Assembly: GCF_006782915.1 (NCBI RefSeq)
Contig: NZ_VCNP01000035.1
Coordinates: 1 to 64,000, forward strand
Direction of reading: 5' to 3'
Length of the DNA stretch: 64,000 nucleotides
DNA from: Streptomyces calvus
GTDB taxonomy: Bacteria > Actinomycetota > Actinomycetes > Streptomycetales > Streptomycetaceae
In this document: piece by piece, positions 35,321-44,336 of the stretch
Numbering within the stretch: the stretch's first letter is position 1
How the letters are laid out: each line of letters begins with the position of its first letter
Position numbers and translations under genes: made by a program
Notes under the pieces: model-generated
The model's database searches: none
What the model was told of the DNA's origin: nothing
What the model saw: the letters and a program-made list of their open reading frames with translations, nothing else

Positions 35321-35659
35321 TCAGCTCACCGCCGCGTAGTTCTCGTACACCTCGTCGTCGTCGAGCGGAACGACACCCGTCCCCCGCTCGTACTCCGACC
35401 GTGCGGTCTCCAGCAGCCTGCGCCAGGAGGTCACGGTCGGCCGCCGGCGCAGCAGTGCGCGGCGCTCACGCTCCGTCATTCCTCCCCATACGCCGAACTC
35501 GACGCGATTGTCGAGCGCGTCGGCCAGGCATTCCGTGCGTACCGGGCATCCGGTGCACACCGCCTTGGCCCTGTTCTGCGCTGCTCCTTGAACGAACAGT
35601 TCATCCGGATCGGTAGTGCGGCAGGCAGCCTGCGCACTCCAGTCGGTAACCCAGCCCAT
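35321..35659 (-). CDS. wblA: WhiB-family regulator WblA
   Basis: 112 aa from the ATG at 35659 (MGWVTDW), the known length of S. coelicolor WblA. Four cysteines bind an iron-sulfur cluster: AACRTTD, then CTGC, then TEC. GVWGGMTERERRALLRRR is the WhiB turn and basic DNA-contact segment. WblA is a global regulator that promotes sporulation and represses antibiotic production (established). Upstream in-frame starts at 35710 and 35716 would add up to 19 residues. Confidence 0.95.
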   Translation of the reverse strand: MGWVTDWSAQAACRTTDPDELFVQGAAQNRAKAVCTGCPVRTECLADALDNRVEFGVWGGMTERERRALLRRRPTVTSWRRLLETARSEYERGTGVVPLDDDEVYENYAAVS

Positions 35660-36086
35660 ACCGGCGCCGTCCTCTCCCGAATCGAGGCTCCCCCACGGCG
35701 GCAGCGGCATATTCACCGCCGCCAGTTGAGGACGTTACGGAAGGTGGGCACAGCGCAACACCCCCAGCGGGCCCAATCTTGAATGGTCCGAACGGACTAT
35801 GGGTAAGCGGCAGATCACCCGGGGGAGTGAGGTGACGACATGCGCGACAATCCAGGCGTTTCAGGTCACTTCAGTCGCGTCACAGCGGGCACCGCATGAC
35901 ACACGAGGCGGATCCGGACACGGACTCAACACCACTCGACGCGGCTCGATCAGAAAGTCGAGAGGATCCGGAACGATTCGGGGTCGCCGGACGTATTGAT
36001 ACGTGGCCTCACTGCTGTGACAGTTGAGAGCAGCTTAGGCCAAGGCATATACGCTTGTCCGGCGAATGAGAACGTAGGCTGCTCCC
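35660..36086. other. Long divergent region between wblA and the penicillin-binding protein
   Basis: 427 bp without a further gene, AT-richer between 35790 and 36060. It should contain the developmental wblA promoter and the promoter of the penicillin-binding protein gene. No repeat or palindrome of note was found. Confidence 0.6.
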
Positions 36087-38360
36087 ATGCCAAAGAAGCG
36101 CTCGGGCGGTGGTCTGTCGCCAACGCAGCAGGCCGCCAAGTTCCTCGGTGTCAGTGTCCTCGCAGGTGCCGTCATGGCCGGTATCGCACTGCCGGCGGTG
36201 GGCGCGCTGGGGTTGGCGGCCAAGGGATCCGTGGAGAGCTTCGACGAACTCCCGGCCAATCTCAAGACGCCGCCGCTGAGTCAGCGCACCACCATCCTCG
36301 ACGCCGAGGGCGGCCAGATCGCCACGGTCTACTCGCGTGACCGCACGGTGGTCGACCTCAAGGACATCTCGCCGTACATGCAGAAGGCGATCGTCGCGAT
36401 CGAGGACTCACGCTTCTACGAGCACGGCGCGGTCGACCTGAAGGGCGTCCTGCGCGCCCTCAACAAGAACGCCCGCAGCGGCGGTGTCTCCGAAGGCGCC
36501 TCCACCCTCACGCAGCAGTACGTGAAGAACGTCTTCGTGGAAGAGGCGGGCGACGACCCGACGAAGGTCGCCCAGGCCACCCAGCAGACCATCGGCCGCA
36601 AGATCCGCGAACTGAAGTACGCGATCCAGGTCGAGGAGGAGCTGGGCAAGAAGAAGATCCTCGAGAACTACCTGAACATCACCTTCTTCGGCCAGCAGGC
36701 GTACGGCGTCGAGGCGGCCGCCCAGCGCTACTTCTCCAAGCCCGCCAAGGACCTGAACCTCCAGGAGGCCGCGCTCCTCGCCGGCATCGTCCAGTCACCG
36801 AGCCGCTACGACCCGGTCAACGACGAGGCGGAGGCGAAGAAGCGGCGCAACACCGTCATCCGGCGCATGGCCGAGGTCGGCGACATCTCGCAGGAGCAGG
36901 CCGACGAGGCGGCGAAGAGCCCGCTCGGCCTGAACGTCAGCCAGCCGAAGAACGGCTGCATCACCGCGGTCGCCGACGCGAGCTTCTTCTGCGACTACGT
37001 GCGCGAGGTGTTCCTGAACGACCCGGTCTTCGGCAAGACCCGCGAGGCCCGGGCCAAGATCTGGAACCAGGGCGGTCTGACCATCCGGACCACGCTCAGC
37101 CCGCAGGCGCAGGAGTCGGTCCAGGCCTCGCTCGAGAACCACATCGACCAGAGCGACTCGGTCGCGGCGGCGGTCACCCTGGTCGAACCGGGCACCGGCA
37201 AGATCCTCGGCATGGGCCAGTCCAAGCCGTACGGCTACGGCAAGAACGAGACCGAGATCAACTACTCGGTCAACCACGCCATGGGCGGATCCAACTACGG
37301 CTTCCCGACCGGTTCGACGTTCAAGCCGTTCGTCGCGGCGGCCGCGCTGGAGGAGGGACGGCCGCCCACCCAGGAGTACTCGTCGCCGTACGAGATGCCC
37401 TACCCGGATCCCGTGCAGACGTGCAGCGGCAAGCCCTGGATGAACCAGGCGGGCGAGACCGTGCCCAACGAGAGCGAGTCGGAGGTCGGCCCGTACCGGC
37501 TGAAGGAGGCGATGGCCCTCTCGGTCAACACCTACTTCGTGCAGATGGTCGCCGACATCGGCCTGTGCCCGGTGATGAAGATGACGGACGGCCTGCACGT
37601 GGTGCAGGGCAGCGGCGAGAAGCTGCCCGAGGTGCCCGCCGTCTCCCTCGGCTCCAAGGGCGTCGCCCCGCTGACGATGGCGAGCGCGTACGCCGCCTTC
37701 GCCGCCCGGGGCATGTACTGCACGCCGGTCGCCATCGAGTCGATCACGCAGAAGATCGGCAACCAGCAGAAGTCGCTCGAGGTGCCCAAGTCGACGTGCT
37801 CGCGCGCGATGAGCGAGAAGACCGCGGACACGGTGAACACCCTGCTCCAGGGCGTGGTCGACTCCGGTACGGGCCAGGAGGCGGGCCTCACGGACCGCGC
37901 CAACGCCGGCAAGACGGGTACGACCGACGAGCGCAAGAACGCCTGGTTCGTCGGCTACACCCCGAACCTGTCCGGTGCGGTCTGGGTCGGCAGCGCCACC
38001 CAGCAGGTCAAGATGGTCGGCATCACCATCGGCGGCGTCCCCCACGACAAGGTCTACGGCGGCTCCGTCCCCGGCCCCATCTGGCGGGACGCCATGACCG
38101 GCGCCCTGTCCGGCAAGGACTCCCCGTCCTTCTCCCTCGTCGACATCCCCGACGCCGACCGCGACCGGGACGAGGACGAAGGCGGAGACGGAGGCGACCG
38201 TGACGACAACGGCAACGGCGACGGCGGTCTCATCGGCGGCCTGATCGGCGGCGGCGACGGAGGGGGCAACGGCGGCACCGAGCCCGACCCGTCCTTCTCC
38301 ATCCCGGAGGGCTTCATCCAGGGCAACGGCAACGGCAACGGCCACGGCGGACGCCGCTGA
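36087..38360 (+). CDS. Class A penicillin-binding protein (transglycosylase/transpeptidase)
   Basis: 757 aa, bifunctional peptidoglycan synthase. One membrane helix (about 18-46) follows a basic N-terminus. The glycosyltransferase domain has EDSRFYEHGAVD with catalytic E106, and GASTLTQQYVKN. The transpeptidase domain has the SxxK serine S410 (GSTFKPF), SVN at about 509 and KTGTT near 608. The last ~80 residues are Asp/Gly/Asn-rich, low-complexity and outside the fold. The divergent neighbour is wblA; the terminator at 38383 follows. Confidence 0.95.
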   Translation: MPKKRSGGGLSPTQQAAKFLGVSVLAGAVMAGIALPAVGALGLAAKGSVESFDELPANLKTPPLSQRTTILDAEGGQIATVYSRDRTVVDLKDISPYMQKAIVAIEDSRFYEHGAVDLKGVLRALNKNARSGGVSEGASTLTQQYVKNVFVEEAGDDPTKVAQATQQTIGRKIRELKYAIQVEEELGKKKILENYLNITFFGQQAYGVEAAAQRYFSKPAKDLNLQEAALLAGIVQSPSRYDPVNDEAEAKKRRNTVIRRMAEVGDISQEQADEAAKSPLGLNVSQPKNGCITAVADASFFCDYVREVFLNDPVFGKTREARAKIWNQGGLTIRTTLSPQAQESVQASLENHIDQSDSVAAAVTLVEPGTGKILGMGQSKPYGYGKNETEINYSVNHAMGGSNYGFPTGSTFKPFVAAAALEEGRPPTQEYSSPYEMPYPDPVQTCSGKPWMNQAGETVPNESESEVGPYRLKEAMALSVNTYFVQMVADIGLCPVMKMTDGLHVVQGSGEKLPEVPAVSLGSKGVAPLTMASAYAAFAARGMYCTPVAIESITQKIGNQQKSLEVPKSTCSRAMSEKTADTVNTLLQGVVDSGTGQEAGLTDRANAGKTGTTDERKNAWFVGYTPNLSGAVWVGSATQQVKMVGITIGGVPHDKVYGGSVPGPIWRDAMTGALSGKDSPSFSLVDIPDADRDRDEDEGGDGGDRDDNGNGDGGLIGGLIGGGDGGGNGGTEPDPSFSIPEGFIQGNGNGNGHGGRR

Positions 38361-38382
38361 CCGACCCGGCCGGACAGCACTC

Positions 38383-38425
38383 GGCCCCTGCTTTCCCCGC
38401 ACCTCGTGCAGCGAAAGCAGGGGCC
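38383..38425. terminator. Bidirectional terminator between pbp and yqeY-like gene
   Basis: GGCCCCTGCTTTC (38383-38395) pairs perfectly with GAAAGCAGGGGCC (38413-38425), a 13-bp stem with a 17-nt loop, between the two convergent stop codons. Confidence 0.9.
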
Positions 38426-38452
38426 GTTCGTCGTACGCGTACAGCCGCGCGG

Positions 38453-38917
38453 TCAGCCCGCCAGCAGCTTCTTCACCGCGGCGGCCACCCGGCCGCCCTC
38501 CGCCAGCCCCGCCACCTTCGGGTTCACGATCTTCATCACGGCGCCCATGGCCCGCGGCCCCTCGGCACCGGCGGCCCTGGCCTCCTCCACCGCCTGGGCG
38601 ACGATCGCGTCCAGCTCGTCGTCGGACAGCTGCTTGGGCAGGTACGCGGCCAGCACCTCGCCCTCCGCCTTCTCCCGCTCGGCCTGCTCGGGACGCCCGC
38701 CCTGCGCGAAGGCCTCCGCCGCCTCACGGCGCTTCTTCGCCTCGCGGGTGATCACCTTCTGCACCTCGTCGTCGGAGAGCTCGCGCTTCTCCTTGCCCGC
38801 GACCTCCTCCTTGGTGATCGCGGCGAGCGTCAGCCGGAGCGTCGAGGAGCGGAGCTCGTCGCGCTCCTTGATCGCGGCGTTGAGGTCATCCTGCAGCTTC
38901 GACTTGAGCGTGGTCAT
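38453..38917 (-). CDS. GatB/YqeY domain protein
   Basis: 154-aa YqeY-family protein: KSKLQDDLNAAIKERDELRSSTLRLTLAAI at the N-terminus, the EKAEGEVLAAYLPKQLSDDEL centre, and the C-terminal AMGAVMKIVNPKVAGLAEGGRVAAAVKKLL. It resembles the tRNA-binding tail of GatB; a role in tRNA-dependent amidation is only inferred from that similarity. Full-length compared with the family. Confidence 0.92.
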   Translation of the reverse strand: MTTLKSKLQDDLNAAIKERDELRSSTLRLTLAAITKEEVAGKEKRELSDDEVQKVITREAKKRREAAEAFAQGGRPEQAEREKAEGEVLAAYLPKQLSDDELDAIVAQAVEEARAAGAEGPRAMGAVMKIVNPKVAGLAEGGRVAAAVKKLLAG

Positions 38918-39048
38918 GGCTTGATTGTCGCAGGTACCGGGACGAGCACGCCTGCTGATTTAAGGCCCGGTGCGGCAAAGGACGTTGGAGTGATCCACCG
39001 GCCGACCTCGGGGCGGTACGGGCATCCCGGGTCTGACACGATGGACGC

Positions 39049-39975
39049 ATGCGCGCGCGATACGGAATCCCCCTGGGAATCACGGCGGCCGGTGCCGCCG
39101 GGCTGCTGTACGCGGCGGGCTTCGAGGCCCGCTCCTTCCGCCTGCGGCGGGTCACCGTCCCCGTCCTGCCGTCCGGAATGCGCCCCCTGCGCGTGCTGCA
39201 GGTCTCCGACATCCACCTGGTGAGCGGCCAGCGCAAGAAGCAGCGCTGGCTGCGCTCCCTGGCGGGCCTGCGCCCCGACTTCGTGATCAACACCGGCGAC
39301 AACCTGTCCGACCCCGAGGGCGTACCGGAGGTGCTGGACGCGCTGGGCCCGCTGATGGAGTTCCCCGGCGCCTACGTCTTCGGCTCCAACGACTACTACG
39401 GCCCCAAACTGCGCAACCCCGCCCGCTACCTGATCGAGAAGGCCCAGGGCCGGCACGGCCTCAACGGCAACGCCCCGGCGGTCGGCGTGATCCACAACCC
39501 GTGGGAGGACCTGCGGGACGGCTTCGACGCGGCGGGCTGGCTCAACCTGACCAACACCCGCGGCACGCTGAAGATCGAGGGCACGACGATCGAGCTGACC
39601 GGCCTGGACGACCCGCACATCAAGCGCGACCGGTACGCAGAGGTGTCCGGCGGACCCTCGGACACGGCGGACTTCTCGATGGGCGTCGTCCACGCCCCCT
39701 ACCTGCGCGTCCTGGACTCCTTCACCGCCGACGGCTACCCGCTGATCCTGGCCGGCCACACCCACGGCGGACAGCTCTGCATCCCCTTCTACGGCGCCCT
39801 CGTCACCAACTGCGACCTGGACACGGACCGCGTGAAGGGCCTGTCCACGCACACCTCGCAGGGCCGCACCGCCCACCTCCACGTCTCGGCCGGCTGCGGC
39901 ACCAACCGCTACACGCCGGTCCGCTTCGCCTGCCCGCCGGAGGCGACCCTGATGACGCTGGTGGGACGGGACTGA
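39049..39975 (+). CDS. Membrane-anchored metallophosphoesterase (YkuE-like)
   Basis: 308 aa. N-terminal hydrophobic anchor (GIPLGITAAGAAGLLYAAG), then the calcineurin-like core: VSDIHLV, INTGDNLS, GSNDYYG (N-D in place of N-H), and LAGHTHGGQL, which supply the dinuclear metal site. It probably acts on a phosphorylated lipid or cell-wall precursor; substrate unknown. Its upstream neighbour is the divergent yqeY-like gene. Confidence 0.92.
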   Translation: MRARYGIPLGITAAGAAGLLYAAGFEARSFRLRRVTVPVLPSGMRPLRVLQVSDIHLVSGQRKKQRWLRSLAGLRPDFVINTGDNLSDPEGVPEVLDALGPLMEFPGAYVFGSNDYYGPKLRNPARYLIEKAQGRHGLNGNAPAVGVIHNPWEDLRDGFDAAGWLNLTNTRGTLKIEGTTIELTGLDDPHIKRDRYAEVSGGPSDTADFSMGVVHAPYLRVLDSFTADGYPLILAGHTHGGQLCIPFYGALVTNCDLDTDRVKGLSTHTSQGRTAHLHVSAGCGTNRYTPVRFACPPEATLMTLVGRD

Positions 39976-40063
39976 GCCGACGCCGGACGCGGACGCCGGC
40001 CCGGCAACCCGTTCGGCCCCGTCCGCATGGCCCCGCACGGGCCGCCCCCACACGCTGGGGAGC

Positions 40064-40855
40064 ATGACCGCCCCGATACCCAGGGACATCCCGGACCTCC
40101 CCAGGATTCCGGGGACGACGCCCGCGCTGCTGCCCTCCGCCGTCCCCGCCCGGGCCGTCGTACCGCCGGTGCGCCGACCGCTGACCGCGGCGTACCGCCT
40201 GGCCCTGGCACTGACGGCGGCCGGCGCGGTGACCGTCCAGCTCCTGGTCGGCGACCCGGCGCGCGTCCTGAGCCACTTCTCCACCCAGAGCACACTGCTG
40301 CTGGCGGTGGTCATGCTCGCGTCGGCCCGCCGCGCCTGGAGCGCCCGCCACCCCCTGCCCGGCGCCGTCACGGGCGCCGCCCTGCTGTACGTCGTCATGG
40401 CGGCCCTGGTCCAGCACGTCCTCCCGCACGTCTCCACGCCGGGCGACACCACCGGCGTCACCGGCGCCACCGACGCCTCATGGCCGGCCGTCCTCGCCGC
40501 CCACACCCTCCACACGGTGCTCCCCCTCGCCGCGGCAGCGGACTGGCTCCTGCTCTCCCCGCCGGCCCGCACCCACCTCCGCCAGGCCGCCACCTGGCTC
40601 CTCTACCCCCTGGCCTACCTGGCCTTCACCCTGACCCGGGGCGAACTGCTCCCCGCCACCTCCCCGGACCGCTACCTGCATCCCTTCCTCGACGCCGCCC
40701 AGCACGGCTACAAGAGCGTCCTCGCCAACGCCCTCCTCCTCGGCCTCGCCCTCTACGCCCTGGCCGTCCTCCTCGTCGCCCTGGACCACACCCGCCCGAA
40801 CCCGGTCCGCCGCCGCCCCAAAACCGGATTTCGTCTCCGGCCACCGGTGGGCTAA
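40064..40855 (+). CDS. Pr6Pr family membrane protein
   Basis: 263-aa protein with about six hydrophobic segments (44-62, 70-87, 99-121, 145-165, 175-193, 212-240). LSHFSTQSTLLLAVVMLASA is the family's FxTNxSN-like motif in a relaxed form. The group is related to FAR-17a/AIG1-like proteins; function unknown. It lies 33 bp upstream of the tRNA-Pro gene. Confidence 0.82.
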   Translation: MTAPIPRDIPDLPRIPGTTPALLPSAVPARAVVPPVRRPLTAAYRLALALTAAGAVTVQLLVGDPARVLSHFSTQSTLLLAVVMLASARRAWSARHPLPGAVTGAALLYVVMAALVQHVLPHVSTPGDTTGVTGATDASWPAVLAAHTLHTVLPLAAAADWLLLSPPARTHLRQAATWLLYPLAYLAFTLTRGELLPATSPDRYLHPFLDAAQHGYKSVLANALLLGLALYALAVLLVALDHTRPNPVRRRPKTGFRLRPPVG

Positions 40856-40888
40856 AGTAAACGTCGTCGCCGCGAGAGCAGCGACAAT

Positions 40889-40962
40889 CGGGGTGTAGCG
40901 CAGCTTGGCAGCGCGCTTCGTTCGGGACGAAGAGGTCGTGGGTTCAAATCCCGCCACCCCGA
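40889..40962 (+). tRNA. tRNA-Pro (anticodon CGG)
   Basis: 74-nt cloverleaf. Acceptor arms CGGGGTG/CACCCCG with discriminator A; D-arm GCGCAGCTTGGCAGCGC; anticodon stem CTTCG/CGAAG enclosing TTCGGGA, so the anticodon is CGG; T-arm GTGGGTTCAAATCCCGC. CCA is not encoded. It is the integration site of the adjacent element, and its 3' 42 nt fall inside the att core, which restores an intact gene. Confidence 0.98.
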
Positions 40963-40963
40963 C
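40921..40963 (+). repeat. attL core (43 bp)
   Basis: Identical over 43 bases to 53654-53696. It runs from the anticodon loop through the tRNA 3' end; identity breaks at both sides (G versus C before, A versus G after). Confidence 0.97.
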
Positions 40964-40974
40964 AGCCGAAACAC

Positions 40975-41014
40975 CAGGTGAGGCACCTACTCATACGAGT
41001 AGGTGCCTCACCTG
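40975..41014. terminator. 18-bp-stem hairpin between tRNA-Pro and int
   Basis: Arms 40975-40992 and 40997-41014 are exactly complementary, with a 4-nt ATAC loop, and TTTCC follows. It is positioned to stop both the tRNA transcript and the convergent int operon. The arm tips contain CTACTC/GAGTAG, similar to the element's operator motif. Confidence 0.9.
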
Positions 41015-41059
41015 TTTCCGCCTGCGTGTCTATCTGCGTGACTACCGCTTCCCGCGTGT

Positions 41060-42229
41060 CTACGACCGCTGTTCCTGCGCGCCGAAGATGCCGTCCATGA
41101 CCACGGCACCGGTCTGGATCACGGGCCGGATCTGCTTCCGGTAGACCTCCTCGGTCACGGCCGTCCCGGAGTGCCCGACGAGCCGGGAGATCACTTCCAG
41201 CGGTACGCCGCGGTCGGACAGCAGGGACACGAAGCTGTGCCGGAGCTCCCGGGGCGTCCACTCATCGGCGTTGATCCCGTCGATGCCCTTGAGCGCCTGG
41301 CGGAAGGCACGGCGGACATTGGCCGCGTCCAGCGGCTTGCCCACGGCCGAGGAGAAGACGAGCCCGTGTTCCTCCCATTTGTCGCCGGCCGCCAGCCGAT
41401 CCCATCCCTGATCTTCGAACTGCTGCCAGAGCGCTTCGACACAGCGCCCCGGCAGAGCGAGCGTGCGCCGAGACTTCCGGGTCTTGGTGTCCCCGCCCCG
41501 CCGGACCGAGCGCCACACCGCGATGTGCGGAGGCTGCGGCGGGTCCGCGTCCGGCTCACCCTTGAGGAAGACGTGGTCCCAGGTGAGCGCCCGCAGCTCC
41601 TCGGTACGGGCACCGGTCAGCAGGGCCACGACGATGTACGCGTACATCGAGGTCCCCTCGGCACCCTTGAGCACGGCCTCGGCCTGAGCGAAGGTGAGGG
41701 CCTTGGAGGGGCGCCCGGCTTGCCCCTGGGGCACCGAGCACAGCTCGACGACGTTGCGCTTCACCTTGTCCCGGGCCATGGCCCGCTTGACCGCGCGGTT
41801 GAGGCACGAGTGGATCGCCTGGAGGGTGCGCGTGCTGAGCGTCTTCGCCTTGGCGGCCAGCCAGCGGTCTACGTCCTCCGCGCTCAGGTCACGGAGCTTC
41901 CGGGCGCCGAGCGCCGGAATGACGTGCTTCTGGCTCAGGAGCGTGGTGGTCTCGACGGTGCTCGGGTCAAGGCCCGCCAAGCCGTATGTGAGCCAGTCCG
42001 TCACCGCGTCCTTGACCGTGTAGTTGGTGGGCGCGATGGCGAGGCCGTCCTCGTGGTCCCGCAACACCTCCTTGAGCTTGTTCTTCGCCTCCGTCTTGGT
42101 CTTGCCACTCCCCCGCTTGACGATCCGCTTGCCGCTCGGATCGAACCCGAGGTTCGCCGTGGCGATCCACCGTTGCCGTCTCTCGTCCCAGTGCAGGCCG
42201 CCGTCACCGCGGCTCCGACGCTTGGTCAT
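41060..42229 (-). CDS. int: Tyrosine site-specific recombinase (integrase)
   Basis: 389 aa, near-identical in length to pSAM2 Int. An N-terminal SAM-like arm-binding region is followed by the catalytic domain: Arg in LLTGARTEELRALTW, RELRHSFVSLLSDRGV (box II Arg; the usual His three residues before is Arg, as in several AICE integrases), GHSGTAVTEEVYRKQI with the His and the nucleophilic Tyr. It integrates and, with Xis, excises the element at tRNA-Pro. ATG at 42229 overlaps the xis stop (TGATG). Confidence 0.95.
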   Translation of the reverse strand: MTKRRSRGDGGLHWDERRQRWIATANLGFDPSGKRIVKRGSGKTKTEAKNKLKEVLRDHEDGLAIAPTNYTVKDAVTDWLTYGLAGLDPSTVETTTLLSQKHVIPALGARKLRDLSAEDVDRWLAAKAKTLSTRTLQAIHSCLNRAVKRAMARDKVKRNVVELCSVPQGQAGRPSKALTFAQAEAVLKGAEGTSMYAYIVVALLTGARTEELRALTWDHVFLKGEPDADPPQPPHIAVWRSVRRGGDTKTRKSRRTLALPGRCVEALWQQFEDQGWDRLAAGDKWEEHGLVFSSAVGKPLDAANVRRAFRQALKGIDGINADEWTPRELRHSFVSLLSDRGVPLEVISRLVGHSGTAVTEEVYRKQIRPVIQTGAVVMDGIFGAQEQRS

Positions 42230-42411
42230 CAGGCCGCACGCTCCATCTGTTCCGCGATGAAGTCGCCCAGGGCGGAGGCCGGGATACGCCGGCACCGGCC
42301 GATGGTGACCGAGGGCAGCCGTCGTGTACGGATCAGGTCGTACACCGTGGACCGGCCGAGCCTGAGACGGGCCATCACCTCGGCGACGGTGAGCAGTTCG
42401 TCATTACGCAC
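42229..42411 (-). CDS. xis: Excisionase (MerR-like helix-turn-helix)
   Basis: 60 aa. LLTVAEVMARLRLGRSTVYDLIRTRRLPSV is the excisionase/MerR-type winged helix, with GRCRRIPASALGDFIAEQ as the wing. It directs Int toward excision. GTG at 42411 follows AAGGAG at about 9 bp and overlaps the rep stop by 8 bp; it is coupled to rep and int. Confidence 0.92.
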   Translation of the reverse strand: MRNDELLTVAEVMARLRLGRSTVYDLIRTRRLPSVTIGRCRRIPASALGDFIAEQMERAA

Positions 42412-43699
42412 GGTCGGGTTCTCCTTCCGTTCCGGGGGCGGGTTCGAGGGTTTCGGCGAGCCAGGCTTCGGCGTCGGTGAGGCCGGTTCCGGCGTAGATC
42501 CAGTGCGCGAGGACGAGAGTCGTGTTCGGGTCGGTCTCGGCCGCTTCCAGGGCTTGTGCGCGGCGGTATTCGGCGCGGGCGTCGCGGAGGGCGCCAAGGG
42601 TGGTGGAGTAGCGGCGGGACTTGGTGGAGAAGTGGCCGCGGAAGCCGAGCATGTGGGCCCAGGCCCGCAGGCGGAGGTGTTCGAGGTTCTTACGCGCGCC
42701 GAGGGTCCAGGCGGTGCGGATGAGCCGGCGGGCGTGGTCGCTGATGTCGAGCTGGGCGAGTTCGGCGAGGAACCTCAGCGGCCGGTCCAGAGCTCCCGTC
42801 GCGGTCTCGGCGCCCTTGGTGGCGTATTTGGCGATGTACGCGGCGACGGCCCGTTCGGTCAGTTCCTTGCCGCCGTCGAAGTCGGCGGAGCGGATGGTGC
42901 GGACGTCGAGTTGGCGGCCGAAGGCGAAGGTGTGGGCTCGGCCGTCGATGACCGGGCCGTCCACGCGGGCGGCGGTGGCGGCAGCGCGGATGGCATCGGT
43001 GAGCAGTTCGGCGGTGGCCCAGGCGGGAGGCGGGGTGTCGCCGCCCTCGGGGCCGTCGATGCGGATGACGGCGTGGAAGTGGACGGCGCCGCGCTTCTGG
43101 TACTCGGCGACCTTGGCGAAGGACACCCGTGCGTACTCGCGGAAAGCTCGCTGGGTGAGGCCGGCGCGCTTGGCGACCTCCCGGCGCAGGTAGATGGAGA
43201 AGCGCCGCCACAGCGGACCGGCGTGCGCGTTCCACAGCACGGCCGCTTCGTAGTCATAGGTATCCGGGTCGAGCGCGGTGCCGAGGGCGGGGTCGTCCTG
43301 GTCATGGAGCGCGCCGCAGCGGCAGCGGCGGACCGAACCAGCCGGACCGGTGGGGCGGTTGTGGACCGGGCCGAAGCTCGGTGTGGTGAAGGTGGCGAAG
43401 ACGCGCGGGTGGGCGGCGACGCGTTCGGGGACGCCCTTGCCGCCACGCAGGCCGGAGGTGATCAGGTGAAAGGTGTCGCGGCGGTACACCTCGGCGCAGG
43501 CCGCGCACCGGGTGGTGCGGCGGTTGTTGCAGCGGACCAGGAGGTGACCGGACGGGAGGCTGGAGGAGTCGAGGCGGTGGAGGACGTTGCCGATCTCGCC
43601 GGTGCGGGTGTCGACGGCGTACTCGGTGCGGTGGCCATCGAGGCGGATCGGGTGCGTGCAACCGCCGAGGCCGGCGAGCTGACGCAGGAGTGCGGGCAT
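42404..43699 (-). CDS. repSA: RepSA-family replication initiator
   Basis: 431 aa from the first ATG. A zinc-type cysteine region (CNNRRTTRCAAC, about 57-68, and CRC at 126-128) precedes GAVHFHAVIRIDG (HxH metal motif of rolling-circle initiators) and YIAKYATKG (candidate catalytic Tyr). The frame stays open upstream: in-frame codons to 43762 read IITRATPPPLRELGELAALGT, and an AAGGAG site at 43769-43774 lies 6 bp before an ATC codon at 43762. The true start is therefore probably ATC, with about 21 more residues; the ATG itself has no ribosome site. Confidence 0.9.
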   Translation of the reverse strand: MPALLRQLAGLGGCTHPIRLDGHRTEYAVDTRTGEIGNVLHRLDSSSLPSGHLLVRCNNRRTTRCAACAEVYRRDTFHLITSGLRGGKGVPERVAAHPRVFATFTTPSFGPVHNRPTGPAGSVRRCRCGALHDQDDPALGTALDPDTYDYEAAVLWNAHAGPLWRRFSIYLRREVAKRAGLTQRAFREYARVSFAKVAEYQKRGAVHFHAVIRIDGPEGGDTPPPAWATAELLTDAIRAAATAARVDGPVIDGRAHTFAFGRQLDVRTIRSADFDGGKELTERAVAAYIAKYATKGAETATGALDRPLRFLAELAQLDISDHARRLIRTAWTLGARKNLEHLRLRAWAHMLGFRGHFSTKSRRYSTTLGALRDARAEYRRAQALEAAETDPNTTLVLAHWIYAGTGLTDAEAWLAETLEPAPGTEGEPDRA

Positions 43700-43855
43700 G
43701 GTGCCGAGTGCGGCCAGTTCGCCGAGTTCGCGGAGCGGAGGCGGAGTGGCGCGGGTGATGATGGCTTTCTCCTTCTGGTTCGGCTGGAGGGACAGAGCCC
43801 CCGGGGCGGCGGATGCTTGGCGGTATCGAGGCCGCCCCGGGGGTGGTGCGGTGCG

Positions 43856-44101
43856 TCAGCGGCGGTGCTGGTCGCGGAGCATCGACCGCAGGACCACGGC
43901 GGCGACGGCCACGGAGACGGCCGTGACGGCGACGGCGGCCAGGAGCGCGGTCAGCACGACGCCGCCGACGAGGACGGCCGCGACCGCTCCGGTGCTGACG
44001 GATATCTGAGGGACCGGCCGCCGCACCGGCGCTTGGTCGGCCACGGTGTGGGTGTGCGCGGGCGGCGGTGTCGGGTTGTCGGGGTACTTGGGCAGGAACA
44101 C
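43856..44101 (-). CDS. SpdD-like spread protein (small membrane protein)
   Basis: 81 aa: FLPKYPDNPTPPPAHTHT, a hallmark of plasmid SpdD-type proteins, then two hydrophobic stretches (SVSTGAVAAVLVGGVVLTALLAAVAVTAVSVAVAAVVL). Spd proteins help intramycelial spread of Streptomyces plasmids. GTG at 44101 is chosen because AAGGAG lies 9 bp upstream; an ATG at 44134 also exists. Confidence 0.8.
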   Translation of the reverse strand: MFLPKYPDNPTPPPAHTHTVADQAPVRRPVPQISVSTGAVAAVLVGGVVLTALLAAVAVTAVSVAVAAVVLRSMLRDQHRR

Positions 44102-44120
44102 AGCGAAGCTCTCCTTACCT

Positions 44121-44131
44121 ACTCGTCTAGT
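44121..44131. promoter_or_regulatory. Operator-like motif upstream of spdD-like gene
   Basis: ACTCGTCTAGT, matching the repeated motif found near korSA. It overlaps the TAG stop of the next gene upstream and lies about 20 bp before the spdD-like start. Confidence 0.55.
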
Positions 44132-44321
44132 CATGTGAGCCGTTGACGATGTCCACGCCGGAGCGCGTGCCGGACTCGATGACGGGGGCCATGAAGGTGT
44201 CCGAGAGCCAGAAGCCGAAGAGGGCGATCAGGACGACGATCCACGTGCGGACACCGAGGAACTTGACCGCTCCCCAGGCGAAGAAGCCGAGGAGGACGAC
44301 GAGCGGCAGGCTGACGGTCAC
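44127..44321 (-). CDS. Small membrane spread protein
   Basis: 64 aa with two membrane helices (about 3-24 and 26-44) and a short polar tail. It is one of the spd-cluster proteins of pSAM2-type elements; no finer assignment is possible. GTG at 44321 follows AAAGGA. Its TAG stop lies inside an ACTCGTCTAG operator-like motif. Confidence 0.78.
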   Translation of the reverse strand: MTVSLPLVVLLGFFAWGAVKFLGVRTWIVVLIALFGFWLSDTFMAPVIESGTRSGVDIVNGSHD

Positions 44322-44336
44322 GGTGTGCGGGTCCTT

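Noticed and set aside
41171..44146. 991-codon plus-strand frame across int, xis and rep
   Set aside because: Shadow frame; the minus-strand genes have catalytic motifs, ribosome sites and coupled stops.
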